Under the pieces are notes generated by a model. That model worked only from the letters and a program-made list of their open reading frames with translations, was not told the DNA's origin and made no database searches. This document shows positions 26,293 through 38,025 of a stretch of 64,000 nucleotides of DNA, one piece after another. The position numbers were made by a program, and so were the translations under genes. Source of the DNA: Halobacillus litoralis (GTDB lineage Bacteria; Bacillota; Bacilli; Bacillales; Halobacillaceae); the NCBI RefSeq assembly GCF_009856355.1, contig NZ_WMEW01000002.1:310001-374000 (forward strand), read 5' to 3'. Position 1 is the first letter of the stretch, and each line of letters starts with the position of its first letter.

Positions 26293-27573
26293 TTACTTTC
26301 CTCCTGCCATTTGTTCTTTCATATATTCAATTACCGAGCCAAGTTCGATTTCCTTCTGCTCCCCTGTAGCCATTTCCTTCACATTAATGACTCCATTTTC
26401 GAGCTCCTGCTCACCGAGGACGAGCACGTACTTCGCATTCAAACGATCCGCCGATTTGAACTGGGCTTTCATTTTCTTACCCAGATAGTCCTTGTCGACT
26501 TGAAGCCCGGCAAGGCGCATGGAATCTGCAAGACGGACCGCTTCGACCTGGGCTTCCTCTCCAAGAGCCACAACATAGCAGTCCAGGTCTTCATCCACCG
26601 GCAGCTCGACACCTTCTGCTTCCAGTGCCATTAACAGACGTTCAATACTCATCGCAAAACCGATGCCGGACGTTTCCGGACCTCCGACTTCCTGAACGAG
26701 GCCCGTGTAGCGGCCGCCTCCGCTCAATGTCGTAATGGCGCCAAACCCTTCCGCTTCACTCATGATTTCAAAAGCGGTGTGGTTGTAATAATCAAGCCCG
26801 CGGACGAGGTTCGGATCTATCACATATTCAATGCCCATCGCATCAAGGTAACTTTTCACTTTCTCGAAGTAATCTTTCGAATAATCATTTAAGTATTCCA
26901 GTATCGAAGGAGCTGTTGCCATGGCCGGGTGATCCTTGTCTTTTTTACAATCCAGCACACGCAGCGGATTTTGATCAAGACGCACCTGACAATCGGAACA
27001 AAGCTCTTCCCGGTGTGGGTCGAAATGACGGACAAGCGCTGCTCTGTGAGCTTCCCGGCTTTCGGCATCACCAAGACTGTTCAATACCAGCTTCAAGGAG
27101 GAAAGGCCCAGCTCCCTGTAGGAATTCAAAGCAAGGGACAGCACTTCCGCATCTATAGCTGGATCGTCACTTCCAAGTGCTTCAATGCCGAACTGGACGA
27201 ATTGACGCATTCTTCCCTGCTGTGGGCGCTCATACCGGAACATCGGCCCCATGTAGAAGTATTTGGACGGCTGATTCGGCAGGCCGTAAATTTTGTTCTG
27301 GACGTAAGCGCGGACAACAGAGGCTGTGCCTTCTGGACGAAGGGTAATGCTGCGCCCTCCACGGTCTTCAAACGTGTACATTTCTTTTTGTACAATATCT
27401 GTGCTGTCCCCTACCCCGCGCTGAAACAATTCCGTATGTTCAAAAATCGGGGTTCTGATTTCTTTATAATTAAAGCGGCGGCATAAATCCACCAGCTTCT
27501 GCTCCACGTACTGCCACTTTTCTGATGTACCCGGCAGAATATCCTGTGTACCTCTCGGTGCATTGATCGTCAT
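26293..27573 (-). CDS. hisS: Histidyl-tRNA synthetase
   Basis: The protein starts [15 protein letters not shown] and is 426 residues, close to the B. subtilis enzyme (424). Class II motifs are present: [14 protein letters not shown] (motif 2), the histidine-specific [13 protein letters not shown], and [11 protein letters not shown] (motif 3), plus a C-terminal anticodon-binding domain. ATG 27573 has AGGAGGAATTTTA directly upstream; an in-frame start 13 codons earlier has no such signal. Confidence 0.98.
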   Translation of the reverse strand: MTINAPRGTQDILPGTSEKWQYVEQKLVDLCRRFNYKEIRTPIFEHTELFQRGVGDSTDIVQKEMYTFEDRGGRSITLRPEGTASVVRAYVQNKIYGLPNQPSKYFYMGPMFRYERPQQGRMRQFVQFGIEALGSDDPAIDAEVLSLALNSYRELGLSSLKLVLNSLGDAESREAHRAALVRHFDPHREELCSDCQVRLDQNPLRVLDCKKDKDHPAMATAPSILEYLNDYSKDYFEKVKSYLDAMGIEYVIDPNLVRGLDYYNHTAFEIMSEAEGFGAITTLSGGGRYTGLVQEVGGPETSGIGFAMSIERLLMALEAEGVELPVDEDLDCYVVALGEEAQVEAVRLADSMRLAGLQVDKDYLGKKMKAQFKSADRLNAKYVLVLGEQELENGVINVKEMATGEQKEIELGSVIEYMKEQMAGGK

Positions 27574-27607
27574 TAAAATTCCTCCTGTCATATCAACCAT
27601 TTTTTCC

Positions 27608-27878
27608 CACAAAAAAATCCGCCCCTTTTCCTGTTACAGAAAAGGGACGGATTAAACCGCGTTGCCACCCTGATTGGAGCCTCCAGCAGCTCCCGCTCAA
27701 AACAGTTAACGCCTGTGTACGTCTATGCCTACTCTAAGAATTTCGACATAGAACCTAAGGAATGTCTTTCGTCTGCACGTGACGGGGGGATACTTTCAGC
27801 CTATGGTATTCCCTCTCTGTCCGCATGGGTGCTGATTACTTTTTCCCTCAACGGTTTTCTCGTTTCATGTTAGAATTG
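27608..27878 (-). promoter_or_regulatory. T-box leader of hisS-aspS
   Basis: The minus strand contains the T-box sequence AGGGTGGCAACGCGG (27657-27671) followed by a terminator hairpin (AATCCGTCCCTTTTC / GAAAAGGGGCGGATT, within 27610-27653) and seven T residues. Upstream, GGACAGAGAGGGAATACC and GAGTAGGC fit stem I and linker elements. A CAC triplet at 27779-27781 is a candidate histidine specifier. The leader explains most of the 448-base gap between hisS and the amidase gene. Confidence 0.92.
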
Positions 27879-27884
27879 ATTTCT

Positions 27885-27914
27885 ATCATATATTCTCCTT
27901 TCCACTTATGTCAA
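27885..27914 (-). promoter_or_regulatory. Sigma-A promoter of hisS-aspS
   Basis: TTGACA (27909-27914) and TATGAT (27885-27890) on the minus strand are separated by 18 bases. It lies just upstream of the T-box leader. Confidence 0.78.
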
Positions 27915-28021
27915 GCTGATGATTCCATAAAAGTATTAAAAAAATCAACAAACTATGAAGGATACCGGAGGCTTTTGTCGAATAGTGGAAAGGAGCTGTT
28001 GAACCAGGAGGTGGAAAACTA

Positions 28022-29533
28022 TTGAAAAAAGGACTTTTTCTTATTGTCTTTTTATTGGCAGCTTTCAGCTTGATGGAGGCTGAAGGCAGGACAGCACATG
28101 CAGACCAAGCCGTCATTCAGGTGGATTACCTGAACGTAAGAACAGGTCCTGACACGAGCTACAACCGCATCGGCCAGGTGCACGCCAACGAAACGTACAC
28201 CATTGTCAAGAAACAGAACGACTGGCTGAAGATCAACTGGAATGGGAAAACCGGGTGGGTGGCTGAATGGCTCACCACCGTAAAGAAGGAAACATCACAG
28301 GCCTCCGGCACTTATTATTCCAAGTATGATTACTTAAGGATCCGCTCATCGGCGGGACTGAATGGAAAGATCAAAGGGTACTTGATGAAAAACGATGTCG
28401 TAACTCCGCAGAAGTCGAGCGGAAAATGGGTGTACATCCAGCACGGCGGCATCAAAGGCTGGGTACATGGGGATTATCTTGCCCAGAAGAAATCTTCCAA
28501 TTCCTCATCCGGAAGCTCGTCATCCAATGAAAGCTCCGGCAGTCAATCGGTTATTGGAAAAATTAAAGTAGACACACCAGTCTTGAATGTTCGAAGTCAG
28601 AATTCAACAAAAGGGACGATCCTTACTCAGATTAAAAAAGGCGGAGTTTATGAATACATAAACGAAAAAGATCGCTGGTACCAGATCAAGTGGGGAAACG
28701 GCCGGACAGGCTGGGTGGCAGGCTGGCTTGTTGATCCTGTGAGTGGAAACAGCTCCTCCGGGACCACAACGAATACAGCCGTCACTCTGGACTATAACTA
28801 CACCAATATCCGCAGCGGTCCATCCACCGGGTATAAAGTTGTAGGCCGGGCTCATAAAGGCGATCAATTCGATGTCATTGCTGAAGAAGGCCGCTGGTAT
28901 AAAATTAAATTCAACGGCATGACCGCGTATGTAGCGGGCTGGATTGTCACAGAAACCACCAAAGGTGCCCAGCACACCAGCTCCTCTTCGGGATCGTTAA
29001 AAGGGAAAACGATCATGCTCGACCCCGGCCACGGCGGTCGTGATTCAGGGGCTGTCGGAAGAGCGGGCAGTCACGAAAGTGATCTGACGTTAAGTACAGC
29101 CCACATCTTGAAGAAACAGCTGGAGCAGGCCGGTGCAGAAGTACTGATGACACGCAGCAGTGATGAGTATGTGGCTTTATCAGCCAGAACTTATTATTCC
29201 AATGCTTCCAGTGCCGACGCATTTATCAGTCTTCACTATAACAGCGCTCCTCTCTACATTGCTGCAACAGGACTGAATACGTATTATTATCACTCCAAGA
29301 ACAAAAATCTTGCTTCAGATCTTCAGGCAGGCATGGTACAGAAAACGGGATTGAGAGACCGTGGAATTAAATATGGCAACTTCCACGTGATCCGGGAGAA
29401 CAGGAAGCCATCCGTATTGCTGGAGCTCGGCTTCATATCGGATGCTCGTGAGGAACAGACCGTACGTACGTCCTCTTATCAAGAGAAAGTCAGCCAGGGT
29501 GTGACCCAGGGCCTTATTCAATATTTCAAATAA
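28022..29533 (+). CDS. SH3-domain N-acetylmuramoyl-L-alanine amidase (YrvJ-like)
   Basis: The 503-residue secreted protein has a signal peptide (about residues 1-28, ending AHA), then four bacterial SH3 domains (about 29-85, 92-155, 180-240 and 255-312), each with an N-R-GP/S and GW(V)AxW pattern, separated by Ser-rich linkers. The C-terminal Amidase_3 domain has its zinc ligands in MLDPGHGGRDSG, SHESDL and SLHYNS, and the catalytic glutamate in LLELGFISD. It should cleave the lactyl-peptide bond in peptidoglycan. The start is TTG with AGGAGGTGG upstream. Confidence 0.92.
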   Translation: MKKGLFLIVFLLAAFSLMEAEGRTAHADQAVIQVDYLNVRTGPDTSYNRIGQVHANETYTIVKKQNDWLKINWNGKTGWVAEWLTTVKKETSQASGTYYSKYDYLRIRSSAGLNGKIKGYLMKNDVVTPQKSSGKWVYIQHGGIKGWVHGDYLAQKKSSNSSSGSSSSNESSGSQSVIGKIKVDTPVLNVRSQNSTKGTILTQIKKGGVYEYINEKDRWYQIKWGNGRTGWVAGWLVDPVSGNSSSGTTTNTAVTLDYNYTNIRSGPSTGYKVVGRAHKGDQFDVIAEEGRWYKIKFNGMTAYVAGWIVTETTKGAQHTSSSSGSLKGKTIMLDPGHGGRDSGAVGRAGSHESDLTLSTAHILKKQLEQAGAEVLMTRSSDEYVALSARTYYSNASSADAFISLHYNSAPLYIAATGLNTYYYHSKNKNLASDLQAGMVQKTGLRDRGIKYGNFHVIRENRKPSVLLELGFISDAREEQTVRTSSYQEKVSQGVTQGLIQYFK

Positions 29534-29561
29534 GCTGAACAGCAAACGATTATGAACAAAG

Positions 29562-29602
29562 AAAAAACAGCTGCGGGAACGATTCCCGCAGCTGTTTTTT
29601 TA
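29562..29602. terminator. Bidirectional terminator between the amidase and dtd
   Basis: AAAAAACAGCTGCGGGAA and TTCCCGCAGCTGTTTTTT form an 18-base-pair stem with a 3-base loop. A/T runs on both sides let it serve the convergent genes; it overlaps the dtd stop codon. Confidence 0.9.
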
Positions 29603-30046
29603 TCGTTCTTTACTGTCCAGTATCAGGGTGACAGGACCTTCATTTGTCAATTGCACGTTCATCATCGCTCCGAACGATCCGGTTTCAACGTGGACCCCCT
29701 GATCCATCACCATCTTATTAAAGGACTCATACAGTTGAACAGCTGCATCAGGCCGGGCTGCCCCCATAAAATTCGGGCGGCGGCCTTTGCGTGTATCTCC
29801 ATACAACGTGAACTGGGAGATGGACAGCATCTGCCCCTCCACATCTTTAAGAGAATGATTCATTTTCCCGTTTTCATCTTCAAAAATCCTCAAATGAGGA
29901 ATCTTGTCCGCTAAATAACGAGCGTCTTCCTCTGTATCTTCATGTGTAACCCCAAGGAGGATCACTAGACCACGCTCGATGCTTCCGACCGTTTCTTCTT
30001 CCACAGTGACAGAAGCATCAACCGCTCTTTGGACAACGGCTTTCAT
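29600..30046 (-). CDS. dtd: D-aminoacyl-tRNA deacylase
   Basis: This 148-residue protein matches the Dtd family: [17 protein letters not shown] in the middle and [11 protein letters not shown] near the end contain the conserved catalytic Thr and Gly-Pro motifs. It removes D-amino acids and glycine mischarged onto tRNA. It lies 15 bases after rel and ends in the shared terminator. AAAAGGGGAATAG precedes the ATG. Confidence 0.97.
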   Translation of the reverse strand: MKAVVQRAVDASVTVEEETVGSIERGLVILLGVTHEDTEEDARYLADKIPHLRIFEDENGKMNHSLKDVEGQMLSISQFTLYGDTRKGRRPNFMGAARPDAAVQLYESFNKMVMDQGVHVETGSFGAMMNVQLTNEGPVTLILDSKER

Positions 30047-30061
30047 CTTCTATTCCCCTTT

Positions 30062-32266
30062 TTACTGCATCACACGGCGGACCGTGTATACTTCCTGAAT
30101 TTGTTTGATCCGTTCGACGATTTTTCTCAAATGGTTTGTATTCTGGATGAGAATCGTTATGTGGATGGTCGCCATTTTGTTCCGGTCTGATTTACCTGAA
30201 ACAGCGGTAATGTTGGTTTTTGTTTCATTGACCGCCTGCAGAACTTCGTTCAACAAGCCTCTCCGATCATAGCCCCAGATTTCCAAATCGACATGATACT
30301 GCTTGGAATCTGTGACCGACGTTTCCCATTTCACAGGAAGCAGACGGGTCTGTGCCTCCTCCGTATGCACGTTTGGACAATCCGTACGGTGAACGGATAC
30401 CCCGCGGCCTTTAGTAATATAGCCGATGATTTCATCGCCGGGCACCGGGTTGCAGCATTTGGACAGACGAACGAGCAGGTTGTCGACACCTTCGACACGG
30501 ACGCCTGAATCTTTTTTTCCTGTTTTGGAAGGTTTCTTAATTTCTGTCGTGCTGACATCGGCAAGGGTCTGTTCAAGGTCCTGTTCCTTCTGCTTCTGCT
30601 TACGGATTTTCTCTGTAAGCCTTGTAGCAATCTGGGCTGCGGTAATGCCTTGATATCCGACGGCGGCAAACATATCTTCTTCGTTGGCAAAGTTGAACTT
30701 CTCAGACACTCTATTGAGGTTGTCCTGGGTATAAACTTCCTTCGGCTGGAGACCGAAGTTGCGGATTTCCCGTTCTACAAGTTCTTTTCCCTTGGAAATG
30801 TTTTCGTCCTTCTGCTGTTTCTTAAAGAATTGTTTGATTTTGTTTTTAGCCTGGGAAGTCTGCGCAAGCTTGATCCAGTCTTTAGAAGGGCCGTACGCAT
30901 GCTTGGACGTCATGATTTCCACAATGTCACCGGTTTTCAGTTCGTAGTCCAACGGCTCCATCTTCCCATTAACCTTGGCGCCGATCGTCTGGTTACCCAC
31001 CTCGGTATGAATCCGGAAGGCAAAATCGACAGGCACCGAACCGGAAGGAAGTTCAATGACGTCCCCTTTCGGTGTAAAAACATAGACCATATCGGAAAAG
31101 AGATCCACTTTCAATGATTCCATAAACTCTTCGGCATCGTGGGTTTCACTCTGCCATTCCAGAATTTCACGGAACCACGTCAGTTTTTCTTCAAAGGATT
31201 GACCCGCTGTGTTCTGCCGGCCCTCTTTGTAAGCCCAGTGGGCAGCAATTCCGTATTCAGCGATTTCATGCATTTCATGGGTACGGATCTGAACCTCCAG
31301 CGGATCTCCCTTTGGTCCAATGACCGTTGTATGAAGAGACTGGTACAGGTTCGGCTTCGGCATGGCAATAAAATCCTTGAACCGGCCGGGCATCGGTTTC
31401 CAGCAGGTATGGATGATTCCAAGAACTGCGTAACAGTCCTTGATGCTGTTCACGGTAATTCTAACGGCTAACAAGTCATAGATTTCATTGAACTGCTTGT
31501 TCTGCAGCACCATCTTCCGGTAAATGCTGTACAGGTGCTTCGGCCGGCCGTTTAAATCAGCATCAATGTTTACATCATCGAGCTGATCACGAATTTCATC
31601 GATGACTTCTTCGATGTAATGCTCCCGTTCGTTCCTCTTCTGCTTCATCAAATGAACAATCCGGTAATACTGCTGCGGATTTAAGTACCTCAGCGCCGTA
31701 TCTTCCAGCTCCCACTTGATTGTGGAGATTCCAAGCCGATGGGCAAGCGGAGCAAAAATCTCCAGGGTTTCGTTGGATATTCTCCGCTGTTTTTCTGCCG
31801 GGAGATGCTTCAGCGTTCTCATATTATGAAGACGATCAGCGAGCTTGATAAGAATCACCCGCATATCCTTCGCCATAGCTACAAACATTTTACGGTGGTT
31901 CTCTGCCTGCTGGGCTTCCTTGGATTTGTATTTGATCTTACCTAATTTGGTAACACCATCGACAAGCATGGAAACCTCTTCATTAAAAGCTTTCTCAATC
32001 TCCTCCAGTGTAATATCCGTATCTTCCACGACATCGTGAAGAAATCCCCCTGCGACGGTTTCGGGATCCATTTCCAGATTGACCAGGATTCCTGCAACCT
32101 GAATGGGGTGGATAATATAAGGTTCACCGGATTTTCGGAATTGACTGCTGTGCGCTTCCTCTGCGAACTCATAGGCACGACGAATAAAAGCCAGATCCGA
32201 CTCATTTAAATACTGGCTTGCCTGTTCTATGACCTCTTCAGCAGTTAGAACTGTATCTTTCGCCAT
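30062..32266 (-). CDS. rel: Bifunctional (p)ppGpp synthetase/hydrolase Rel
   Basis: The 734-residue protein has the full long-RSH layout: HD hydrolase domain with HDVVEDTD at about residues 76-83, synthetase domain ([16 protein letters not shown] and [11 protein letters not shown]), TGS domain ([14 protein letters not shown]), a zinc-finger-like region ([16 protein letters not shown]) and a C-terminal ACT domain. Both active sites look intact. It makes and degrades the stringent-response alarmone. AGGGTGATTGA precedes the ATG. Confidence 0.97.
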   Translation of the reverse strand: MAKDTVLTAEEVIEQASQYLNESDLAFIRRAYEFAEEAHSSQFRKSGEPYIIHPIQVAGILVNLEMDPETVAGGFLHDVVEDTDITLEEIEKAFNEEVSMLVDGVTKLGKIKYKSKEAQQAENHRKMFVAMAKDMRVILIKLADRLHNMRTLKHLPAEKQRRISNETLEIFAPLAHRLGISTIKWELEDTALRYLNPQQYYRIVHLMKQKRNEREHYIEEVIDEIRDQLDDVNIDADLNGRPKHLYSIYRKMVLQNKQFNEIYDLLAVRITVNSIKDCYAVLGIIHTCWKPMPGRFKDFIAMPKPNLYQSLHTTVIGPKGDPLEVQIRTHEMHEIAEYGIAAHWAYKEGRQNTAGQSFEEKLTWFREILEWQSETHDAEEFMESLKVDLFSDMVYVFTPKGDVIELPSGSVPVDFAFRIHTEVGNQTIGAKVNGKMEPLDYELKTGDIVEIMTSKHAYGPSKDWIKLAQTSQAKNKIKQFFKKQQKDENISKGKELVEREIRNFGLQPKEVYTQDNLNRVSEKFNFANEEDMFAAVGYQGITAAQIATRLTEKIRKQKQKEQDLEQTLADVSTTEIKKPSKTGKKDSGVRVEGVDNLLVRLSKCCNPVPGDEIIGYITKGRGVSVHRTDCPNVHTEEAQTRLLPVKWETSVTDSKQYHVDLEIWGYDRRGLLNEVLQAVNETKTNITAVSGKSDRNKMATIHITILIQNTNHLRKIVERIKQIQEVYTVRRVMQ

Positions 32267-32363
32267 TCAATCACCCTGATTCCTTTAAGACTTTCTAAAG
32301 TTATTTGTCATCATTATCAAAAAAAGCACCTTTTTTGTAAAGTCATACACATCCAGCGCTTGT

Positions 32364-32399
32364 AAAACAAAGAGCGCCCTAAAGAAAGGGCACTCTTTT
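32364..32399 (-). terminator. Terminator downstream of apt
   Basis: AAAGAGCGCCCT (32369-32380) pairs with AGGGCACTCTTT (32387-32398), one mismatch, with a 6-base loop; on the minus strand TTTGTTTT follows. Confidence 0.78.
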
Positions 32400-32402
32400 C
32401 TA

Positions 32403-32915
32403 TTAATATTGCATCAATGTCAATACATCGTTATTCTTCAGTTTTTCACGGCCGTTCAAATACGTAAGCTCAATTAAGAACGCACATCCGGCTACTTCGC
32501 CGCCAAGCTGCTCGACAAGGTCGATGGTCGCTTCGATCGTCCCTCCGGTAGCCAGCAGGTCATCAACGATCAGAACCCGCTGTCCCGGCTTAATGGCATC
32601 CTTATGGATCGTCAGTACGTCTTTGCCGTACTCCAGGCCGTAATCCACTTTGATGGTTTCACGAGGGAGCTTCCCTTCTTTACGCACCGGTGCAAAACCG
32701 ATTTCAAGGGCATAGGAAACCGGACATCCTACGATGAATCCACGGGCTTCCGGACCTACGACAATATCAATTTCCAGCTGTTTCGCATACTCTACAATCT
32801 CATCGACAGCGGATTTAAAGGCAGGGCCGTTATCCATCAATGGGGTGATGTCCTTAAACTGGACGCCTTCTTTGGGCCAGTCCTGTACGATTGCAATATG
32901 TTCTTTATAATCCAT
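32403..32915 (-). CDS. apt: Adenine phosphoribosyltransferase
   Basis: The 170-residue protein carries the PRPP-binding motif [13 protein letters not shown] and the N-terminal [10 protein letters not shown] segment typical of APRT. It converts adenine and PRPP to AMP. The adenine could come from MtnN, encoded in this window. Its start overlaps the 3' end of recJ by 11 bases, and AAGGAGGAAG precedes the ATG, so recJ-apt form one unit. Confidence 0.97.
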   Translation of the reverse strand: MDYKEHIAIVQDWPKEGVQFKDITPLMDNGPAFKSAVDEIVEYAKQLEIDIVVGPEARGFIVGCPVSYALEIGFAPVRKEGKLPRETIKVDYGLEYGKDVLTIHKDAIKPGQRVLIVDDLLATGGTIEATIDLVEQLGGEVAGCAFLIELTYLNGREKLKNNDVLTLMQY

Positions 32916-35238
32916 TAACTACTTCCTCCTTGACTTGCTTCGAACGTTGGTTCAGATAGCGGTCGAACCATTCCTTCAATTCTTTATATGTGGAATAATA
33001 TAGCGTTTGTTCCATTTTCAACTGCTCTTCGCGTTCGCGGTAAAGCGAAGATTCACGTAAATCTTTTTGAGATGGTTCGGATTCAACCGTTAAAATCCCA
33101 TCTTTTATTTTAACAAACTGAAGTTCAAAAAACACCTCTGAAATAAATTCCACCATCGATCTATCCCAGCCTTTTCTCCGGGCCAGGAGATCAGCTTCTT
33201 TTTTCATGTCAAAACGTCCACGCTTCATCAGCATACCATAAAACCATTTGAAGTGGTCACGCGACGGCCATGTTTTTAAGAAGGTACTGTCTTCCAAGTG
33301 ATAACAGGCATAAACTTTCTTCACTCGGATCACTTCCAGCAGCGACGTGAGATCCTTCAATTCACGCGGAAGATCAAGAAGCAGAAGACCGTCCCACTCC
33401 TGTTCATTCACAACCTGTTCCGGTTTCAGGACGGGAAGGTCGAACGGAGCGTCAGATTGATCACCGAAGCTTACAGCCCCATACTTTTCGTGCTGTGGTA
33501 CAGCTACATTTTTTTCGAGATGCCTTGACCCGCGGTGGTCAAACAGCTGCCACTCGGTCACGCTTAAGTCTTTGATCATGACCTGGAGGTTTTTACGCCC
33601 ATTCCACTCATTGACTCCCAGTTCTCCAACAAAGTCTACAGCCGCATGCGGAGACAGCTGCGTATACAGATCACCCAGACCAAAGGCGATGCCGTCCACC
33701 TTTACCTGCTGACCTTGGAATTGAAATTTCAAATGATTTTTTCTGCTTCCGATCAACCGTACTTCTTTAGGGGTATGCTTGAGATGGAACAAAGGTTTAG
33801 GGTTACCCATGCCGAACGGGCGGAGTTGATCGATTTCTTCAATCTGCTTCAGTGAGACATCGTCCACGTCTATGGTCGTCTCGATGTCAAGCACCTGCTG
33901 GTAGTCGTCTGCCGTCAGCTTTTTCCTGGCAATGCCGATCAGATCTTCCCTCAAAGCATCCAGTTGATCCAGTTCGACGGTCATACCCGCTGCCTGGGCG
34001 TGTCCACCAAAATGAAGGAACCGGTGGCGGACCTCCATACAATTGGCAAACATGTCAAAGGCATCAATACTACGGGCTGAACCTTTGGCCACTCCTTTTT
34101 CCGAATCAATGCCGAGAACGATGGCAGGCCTGTCGAACTGCCGGACAAGCTTGGAGGCGACGATACCCAGTACGCCCGGATTCCAGCCTTCCTTGGCTAC
34201 GACAATTACCTCATCAGCCTCTCCATGCTCATTCACCACCATCTCTTCCGCCTCTTTGGCAATGGAAGCAACGATCTTCTGACGTTCCTGATTCAGCTGG
34301 TTAATAAAAGCAGCCATTTCCTGAGCCTCTTCCAGACTATCGGATAACAGCAGGTCAACAGCCGGTGTGGCGTCCTGAAGACGTCCGACAGCGTTGATTC
34401 TCGGCCCGATGGTAAAACCGATCGTTTCTTCGTTCATCTCTCCTTCAATGGAACAGACCTTTCGCAGCGCCTGGATTCCCGGTCTCGTGGACTGGGAGAT
34501 CGCCTTCAGACCAAAATAGGAAAGGACACGGTTCTCATCAACAAGAGGCACAAGGTCCGCAATGGTGCCGATAACTACAAGATCAAGGTAATGTTTCGGA
34601 AATTCCCCTAAGAGAGCATGAGCAAATTTAAAAGCAACGCCGACGCCTGCCAACTCCTGAAACGGGTAATCTGCTGATGTTTTCGGATGGATGATGGCAT
34701 AGGCATCCGGAAGAGTTTCCTGCACTTCGTGGTGATCCGTAATGATTAAATCCAGTCCCAGATCCCTGGCAAAGGCCGCTTCTTCGACCGCAGCAATTCC
34801 TGTATCGACGGTGATAATGACACCATAACCGGAATCAAAAGCAAATTGAAAGGCCTCCTTGTTCGGACCGTACCCTTCTGTAAAACGGTTGGGAATATAA
34901 AAATCACAGTCCACCCCCGCCTCTCGGAGCGCCTCGACCATCAATGTGGTGGAACTGACCCCGTCAGCGTCATAATCCCCAAAAACAAGAACAGGCTCCC
35001 CCTCAGCGGCAGCCTTTTTCATACGCGCAACAGCCTTTTCCATCCCTTCCATCAGGAATGGATCATGCAGTTGTTCAAAAGACGGATGAAGGAAACGCTG
35101 TTCCGCTTCAGGTTCAACTATCCCCCGCTTTTCCAGCAGCTGCTTCGTAAGCGGCGTCAATCCGCCTGAGCGGCTGTTACCTTCTGCATCGACCGGCTCA
35201 TTATATGTAATTTTCCATTTCATCTTACTTTCTATCAT
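32905..35238 (-). CDS. recJ: Single-stranded-DNA-specific 5'-3' exonuclease RecJ
   Basis: The protein (777 residues) has the DHH phosphoesterase motifs [11 protein letters not shown] and ITDHHEVQ, the DHHA1 region (GGHAQAAGM) and an OB-type domain, with the extra C-terminal domain seen in Bacillus RecJ. It degrades single-stranded DNA 5' to 3' in recombination and mismatch repair. The ATG at 35238 has AGGGGTGAACTT upstream; an earlier in-frame ATG adds ten residues with no ribosome binding site. Confidence 0.95.
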   Translation of the reverse strand: MIESKMKWKITYNEPVDAEGNSRSGGLTPLTKQLLEKRGIVEPEAEQRFLHPSFEQLHDPFLMEGMEKAVARMKKAAAEGEPVLVFGDYDADGVSSTTLMVEALREAGVDCDFYIPNRFTEGYGPNKEAFQFAFDSGYGVIITVDTGIAAVEEAAFARDLGLDLIITDHHEVQETLPDAYAIIHPKTSADYPFQELAGVGVAFKFAHALLGEFPKHYLDLVVIGTIADLVPLVDENRVLSYFGLKAISQSTRPGIQALRKVCSIEGEMNEETIGFTIGPRINAVGRLQDATPAVDLLLSDSLEEAQEMAAFINQLNQERQKIVASIAKEAEEMVVNEHGEADEVIVVAKEGWNPGVLGIVASKLVRQFDRPAIVLGIDSEKGVAKGSARSIDAFDMFANCMEVRHRFLHFGGHAQAAGMTVELDQLDALREDLIGIARKKLTADDYQQVLDIETTIDVDDVSLKQIEEIDQLRPFGMGNPKPLFHLKHTPKEVRLIGSRKNHLKFQFQGQQVKVDGIAFGLGDLYTQLSPHAAVDFVGELGVNEWNGRKNLQVMIKDLSVTEWQLFDHRGSRHLEKNVAVPQHEKYGAVSFGDQSDAPFDLPVLKPEQVVNEQEWDGLLLLDLPRELKDLTSLLEVIRVKKVYACYHLEDSTFLKTWPSRDHFKWFYGMLMKRGRFDMKKEADLLARRKGWDRSMVEFISEVFFELQFVKIKDGILTVESEPSQKDLRESSLYREREEQLKMEQTLYYSTYKELKEWFDRYLNQRSKQVKEEVVNGL

Positions 35239-35294
35239 AAGTTCACCCCTGACCCATCTATTATACAAGAGCGGATCAGGGGTAGCAAATGCAA

Positions 35295-35615
35295 TTATGT
35301 GATGTTTTCCCTGGAACCTGCCTCTTCACTGGTTCCAGAAACAGGCTCCATTTTCTCTCCACTCTCTTTCTCATATGCCTGCAGTTTTTCCTGTAAGGAA
35401 CGGTTCTCCCTTCTTAACCTGAAGTAGCGGACGGCCCCGACAGAAGCAGTAGCCAGACCTCCAAGCAACACAGAAACGAGTATCACCAGAATCAAGGGGG
35501 CTTCCCCGGTTCCGAATAAGTAATTCACCTGCACATTCTCCACGTTGATGACCGCAAATACAGCAATCACTACAGCAAAAATTAGGGCTGAAATGATGTA
35601 CGTTTGACCCTTCAT
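35295..35615 (-). CDS. LapA-domain membrane protein (YrvD-like)
   Basis: The 106-residue protein has two transmembrane segments (about residues 5-25 and 40-62) followed by a basic patch and a short coiled-coil tail. This is the LapA/DUF1049 architecture; in Gram-negative bacteria LapA helps assemble lipopolysaccharide, but in Bacillota the role is unknown. The ATG at 35615 follows AAAGGAGAG with good spacing. It lies between secDF and recJ, as yrvD does in B. subtilis. Confidence 0.85.
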   Translation of the reverse strand: MKGQTYIISALIFAVVIAVFAVINVENVQVNYLFGTGEAPLILVILVSVLLGGLATASVGAVRYFRLRRENRSLQEKLQAYEKESGEKMEPVSGTSEEAGSRENIT

Positions 35616-35673
35616 AAAGCATCTCTCCTTTTTCCATATGTGAATACTACCTATATACCCGATCTCCAAATAA

Positions 35674-35708
35674 ACAAAAAGCGGTCTTTCCCCGGGGAAA
35701 GACCGCTT
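35674..35708 (-). terminator. Terminator downstream of secDF
   Basis: The 30-base perfect palindrome AAGCGGTCTTTCCCC / GGGGAAAGACCGCTT is followed on the minus strand by TTTGTTTA. It separates secDF from the LapA-domain gene. Confidence 0.85.
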
Positions 35709-35742
35709 GATCAGGACCTTGGTCCGTTACCGGACAGGCAGG

Positions 35743-38025
35743 TTATACCTGCGGTCCATCATTCCGTTTTTTCTTCACATAGTTGATCGGTTTATCCTTA
35801 ATGTTTCTCCCGCGCCAGACAAGCCATAGCTGGGATGCGATAAACAGGGACGAATACGTTCCTGCCAGCAGCCCGATCACAAGGGCGAAAGAGAAATTCG
35901 TAATCGACGATGCGCCGAACACGAGCAGCATGACAGCTGCAAAGATGACCGTAATCACCGTATTGAAGCTCCTCGCCAGTGTCTGCATTAAGCTGTCATT
36001 CACAATCTTAGCCAGTTCGGAGAAGGACTTGACTTTCTTCTTCAGTTTCAAGTTCTCCCGTATCCGGTCAAACGTTACGATTGTATCGTTGACAGAATAA
36101 CCGACGATGGTAAGAATAGCAGCAATGATCGTGATATCGAATTCCAGCCTTGTAAGACTGAAGAAGGCCAGAATGAAGAATGCATCGTGCAGGAGAGCGA
36201 TAATGGCCGTGATCGCAAAGAATATCTCAAAACGTATCGTGACGTAGATGATGATTCCAATCGAGGCATACAGTACCGCAAGCGCTGCGTTTTTCGCCAG
36301 TTCCTTGGCAACAATCGGAGATACGGTACTGATGTTTGGAGTATTGCCGAACTCCTCTTCGTAGTACGACTGAATCTCGGCGACTTTATCCTTGCTCAGT
36401 TCAGAATCGAACCTCGCTACGGCGATTTCATCGTTATCCCCTGAAATGACGACCTGCTCAGGAGAAACGTCAAATTCACTTTCCATTGTCTCCTCCACTT
36501 GAGAAGCTGTTATATCCCCGTCCGATAAAATGGAGACACGCGAACCATTGGAGAAATCAATGCCAAGGTTGAGACGGAAGACAGACAGTGCAAGAATACC
36601 GGCGGCTATCAAAGCAATGGAAACCGTGAAGAACAACTTCCGCTTTCCTACAAAATCGAAGGAACGCTTCATGAACGTTGCATTCACTTCTTTGCCGTCT
36701 TCGATATTTTGAATGTCTTCCGGTTTTACTCCGAACCAGCGCGGACGTTTATTAAGAAAACGGCTCTTCACCCATAGACTCATAAAGAGACGCGTTCCAT
36801 ACACCGCCGTTATAAAGCTCACCAGAATACTGACGATCAGCATCGTAGCAAAACCTTTGACAGAGCTTGTACCGAAAATGAACAGCACAGCGGCGGCAAT
36901 CAAGGTTGTAATGTTAGCATCAAGGATCGTTGACAGCGAGCGCTTATTCCCTGCTTTATAGGCGGACATCAGCGACTTGCCTGATTTCAATTCCTCCTTG
37001 ATCCGTTCATAGGTAATGATGTTGGCATCGACTGCCATACCAACCCCTAGAATCAAGGCTGCAATCCCCGGCAGGGTAAGAACCCCGTTCATCATTTCAA
37101 AGACCACTAAAATCAAATAAATATAAACAGACAGCGTCAGGGATGCAATAACCCCGGGGAATCGGTAATAGGCAATCATGAACAGGAAGATGGCGGCAAC
37201 ACCGATCGCTCCTGCGATAATGGTTTTATTCATAGCCTGTTCCCCGAATTGGGCACCGACGGAATTGGAATACGTTTCTTCCAGATTGACAGGGAGAGAA
37301 CCTGCGTTCAAAATATCCGCCAGCTGCTGGGCTGACTCCACTGTGAAGTCCCCGCTGATCTGAATGGAATTGCTGCGTATCGGTCCGTTCTGCCGGAAGG
37401 ACGGAGCCGAAATATATTCAGGATCTGCTGATCCATACTGCTCAGCAAAGGATGTATCTTCATCATAATCCAGCCAGATGACAAGAAGGTCGTCCGGGTA
37501 GGGAGTCGATGGATCATCCGGTGTATTATAGACTTCCTCTGAAACATCGTAAAACTCGGAGGCGCTCTTCACCTTCAAAGTTACGACCGGTTCATTCGTA
37601 TTTGGATCGAAGGACTGCTGGGCACTTCCCTCTACCAGGTCGGAACCGTCAAGAAACAGTTTTCCATCGGTACTTCTCAATGTCAATTCCGCTGTTGTCG
37701 AAAGCAGTTCCCGAGCGGTCTGCTGGTCCTCGACACCGGCCAGCTGCACCCGGATCCGCCCGTTATCCTCGATGGATATGTTGGTTTCACTGATTCCGAG
37801 CGTGTTGACACGCTGGCTCAGCGATTCAGCCGTGGCTTCCAATACCTGATCATTCACTTCCTGGTCTTCATTCAGAGGCTCCACATCATAAAGAATTTCA
37901 AAGCCGCCCTGAAGATCCAGTCCTAATTTAATATCTTTTGTAACTCCAGTAATCGTCGTCCCAATCGTAGCTGCCAACAACAGCACCACGATGAAAAAGG
38001 CGACAATCCGCCCTCGTTTCACCAT
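35743..38025 (-). CDS. secDF: Fused protein translocase subunit SecDF
   Basis: This 760-residue single chain joins SecD and SecF, as in B. subtilis. Twelve transmembrane segments are expected; the SecD half has the signature LGLDLQGGFEILYDV and the large periplasmic-type loop, and the SecF half has NLGIDFSNGSRV with later segments containing VGYSVNDTIVTFDRIREN. It uses the proton motive force to drive late steps of Sec export. The ATG at 38025 follows AAAGGAGGAGC; an upstream in-frame start lacks this. Confidence 0.95.
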   Translation of the reverse strand: MVKRGRIVAFFIVVLLLAATIGTTITGVTKDIKLGLDLQGGFEILYDVEPLNEDQEVNDQVLEATAESLSQRVNTLGISETNISIEDNGRIRVQLAGVEDQQTARELLSTTAELTLRSTDGKLFLDGSDLVEGSAQQSFDPNTNEPVVTLKVKSASEFYDVSEEVYNTPDDPSTPYPDDLLVIWLDYDEDTSFAEQYGSADPEYISAPSFRQNGPIRSNSIQISGDFTVESAQQLADILNAGSLPVNLEETYSNSVGAQFGEQAMNKTIIAGAIGVAAIFLFMIAYYRFPGVIASLTLSVYIYLILVVFEMMNGVLTLPGIAALILGVGMAVDANIITYERIKEELKSGKSLMSAYKAGNKRSLSTILDANITTLIAAAVLFIFGTSSVKGFATMLIVSILVSFITAVYGTRLFMSLWVKSRFLNKRPRWFGVKPEDIQNIEDGKEVNATFMKRSFDFVGKRKLFFTVSIALIAAGILALSVFRLNLGIDFSNGSRVSILSDGDITASQVEETMESEFDVSPEQVVISGDNDEIAVARFDSELSKDKVAEIQSYYEEEFGNTPNISTVSPIVAKELAKNAALAVLYASIGIIIYVTIRFEIFFAITAIIALLHDAFFILAFFSLTRLEFDITIIAAILTIVGYSVNDTIVTFDRIRENLKLKKKVKSFSELAKIVNDSLMQTLARSFNTVITVIFAAVMLLVFGASSITNFSFALVIGLLAGTYSSLFIASQLWLVWRGRNIKDKPINYVKKKRNDGPQV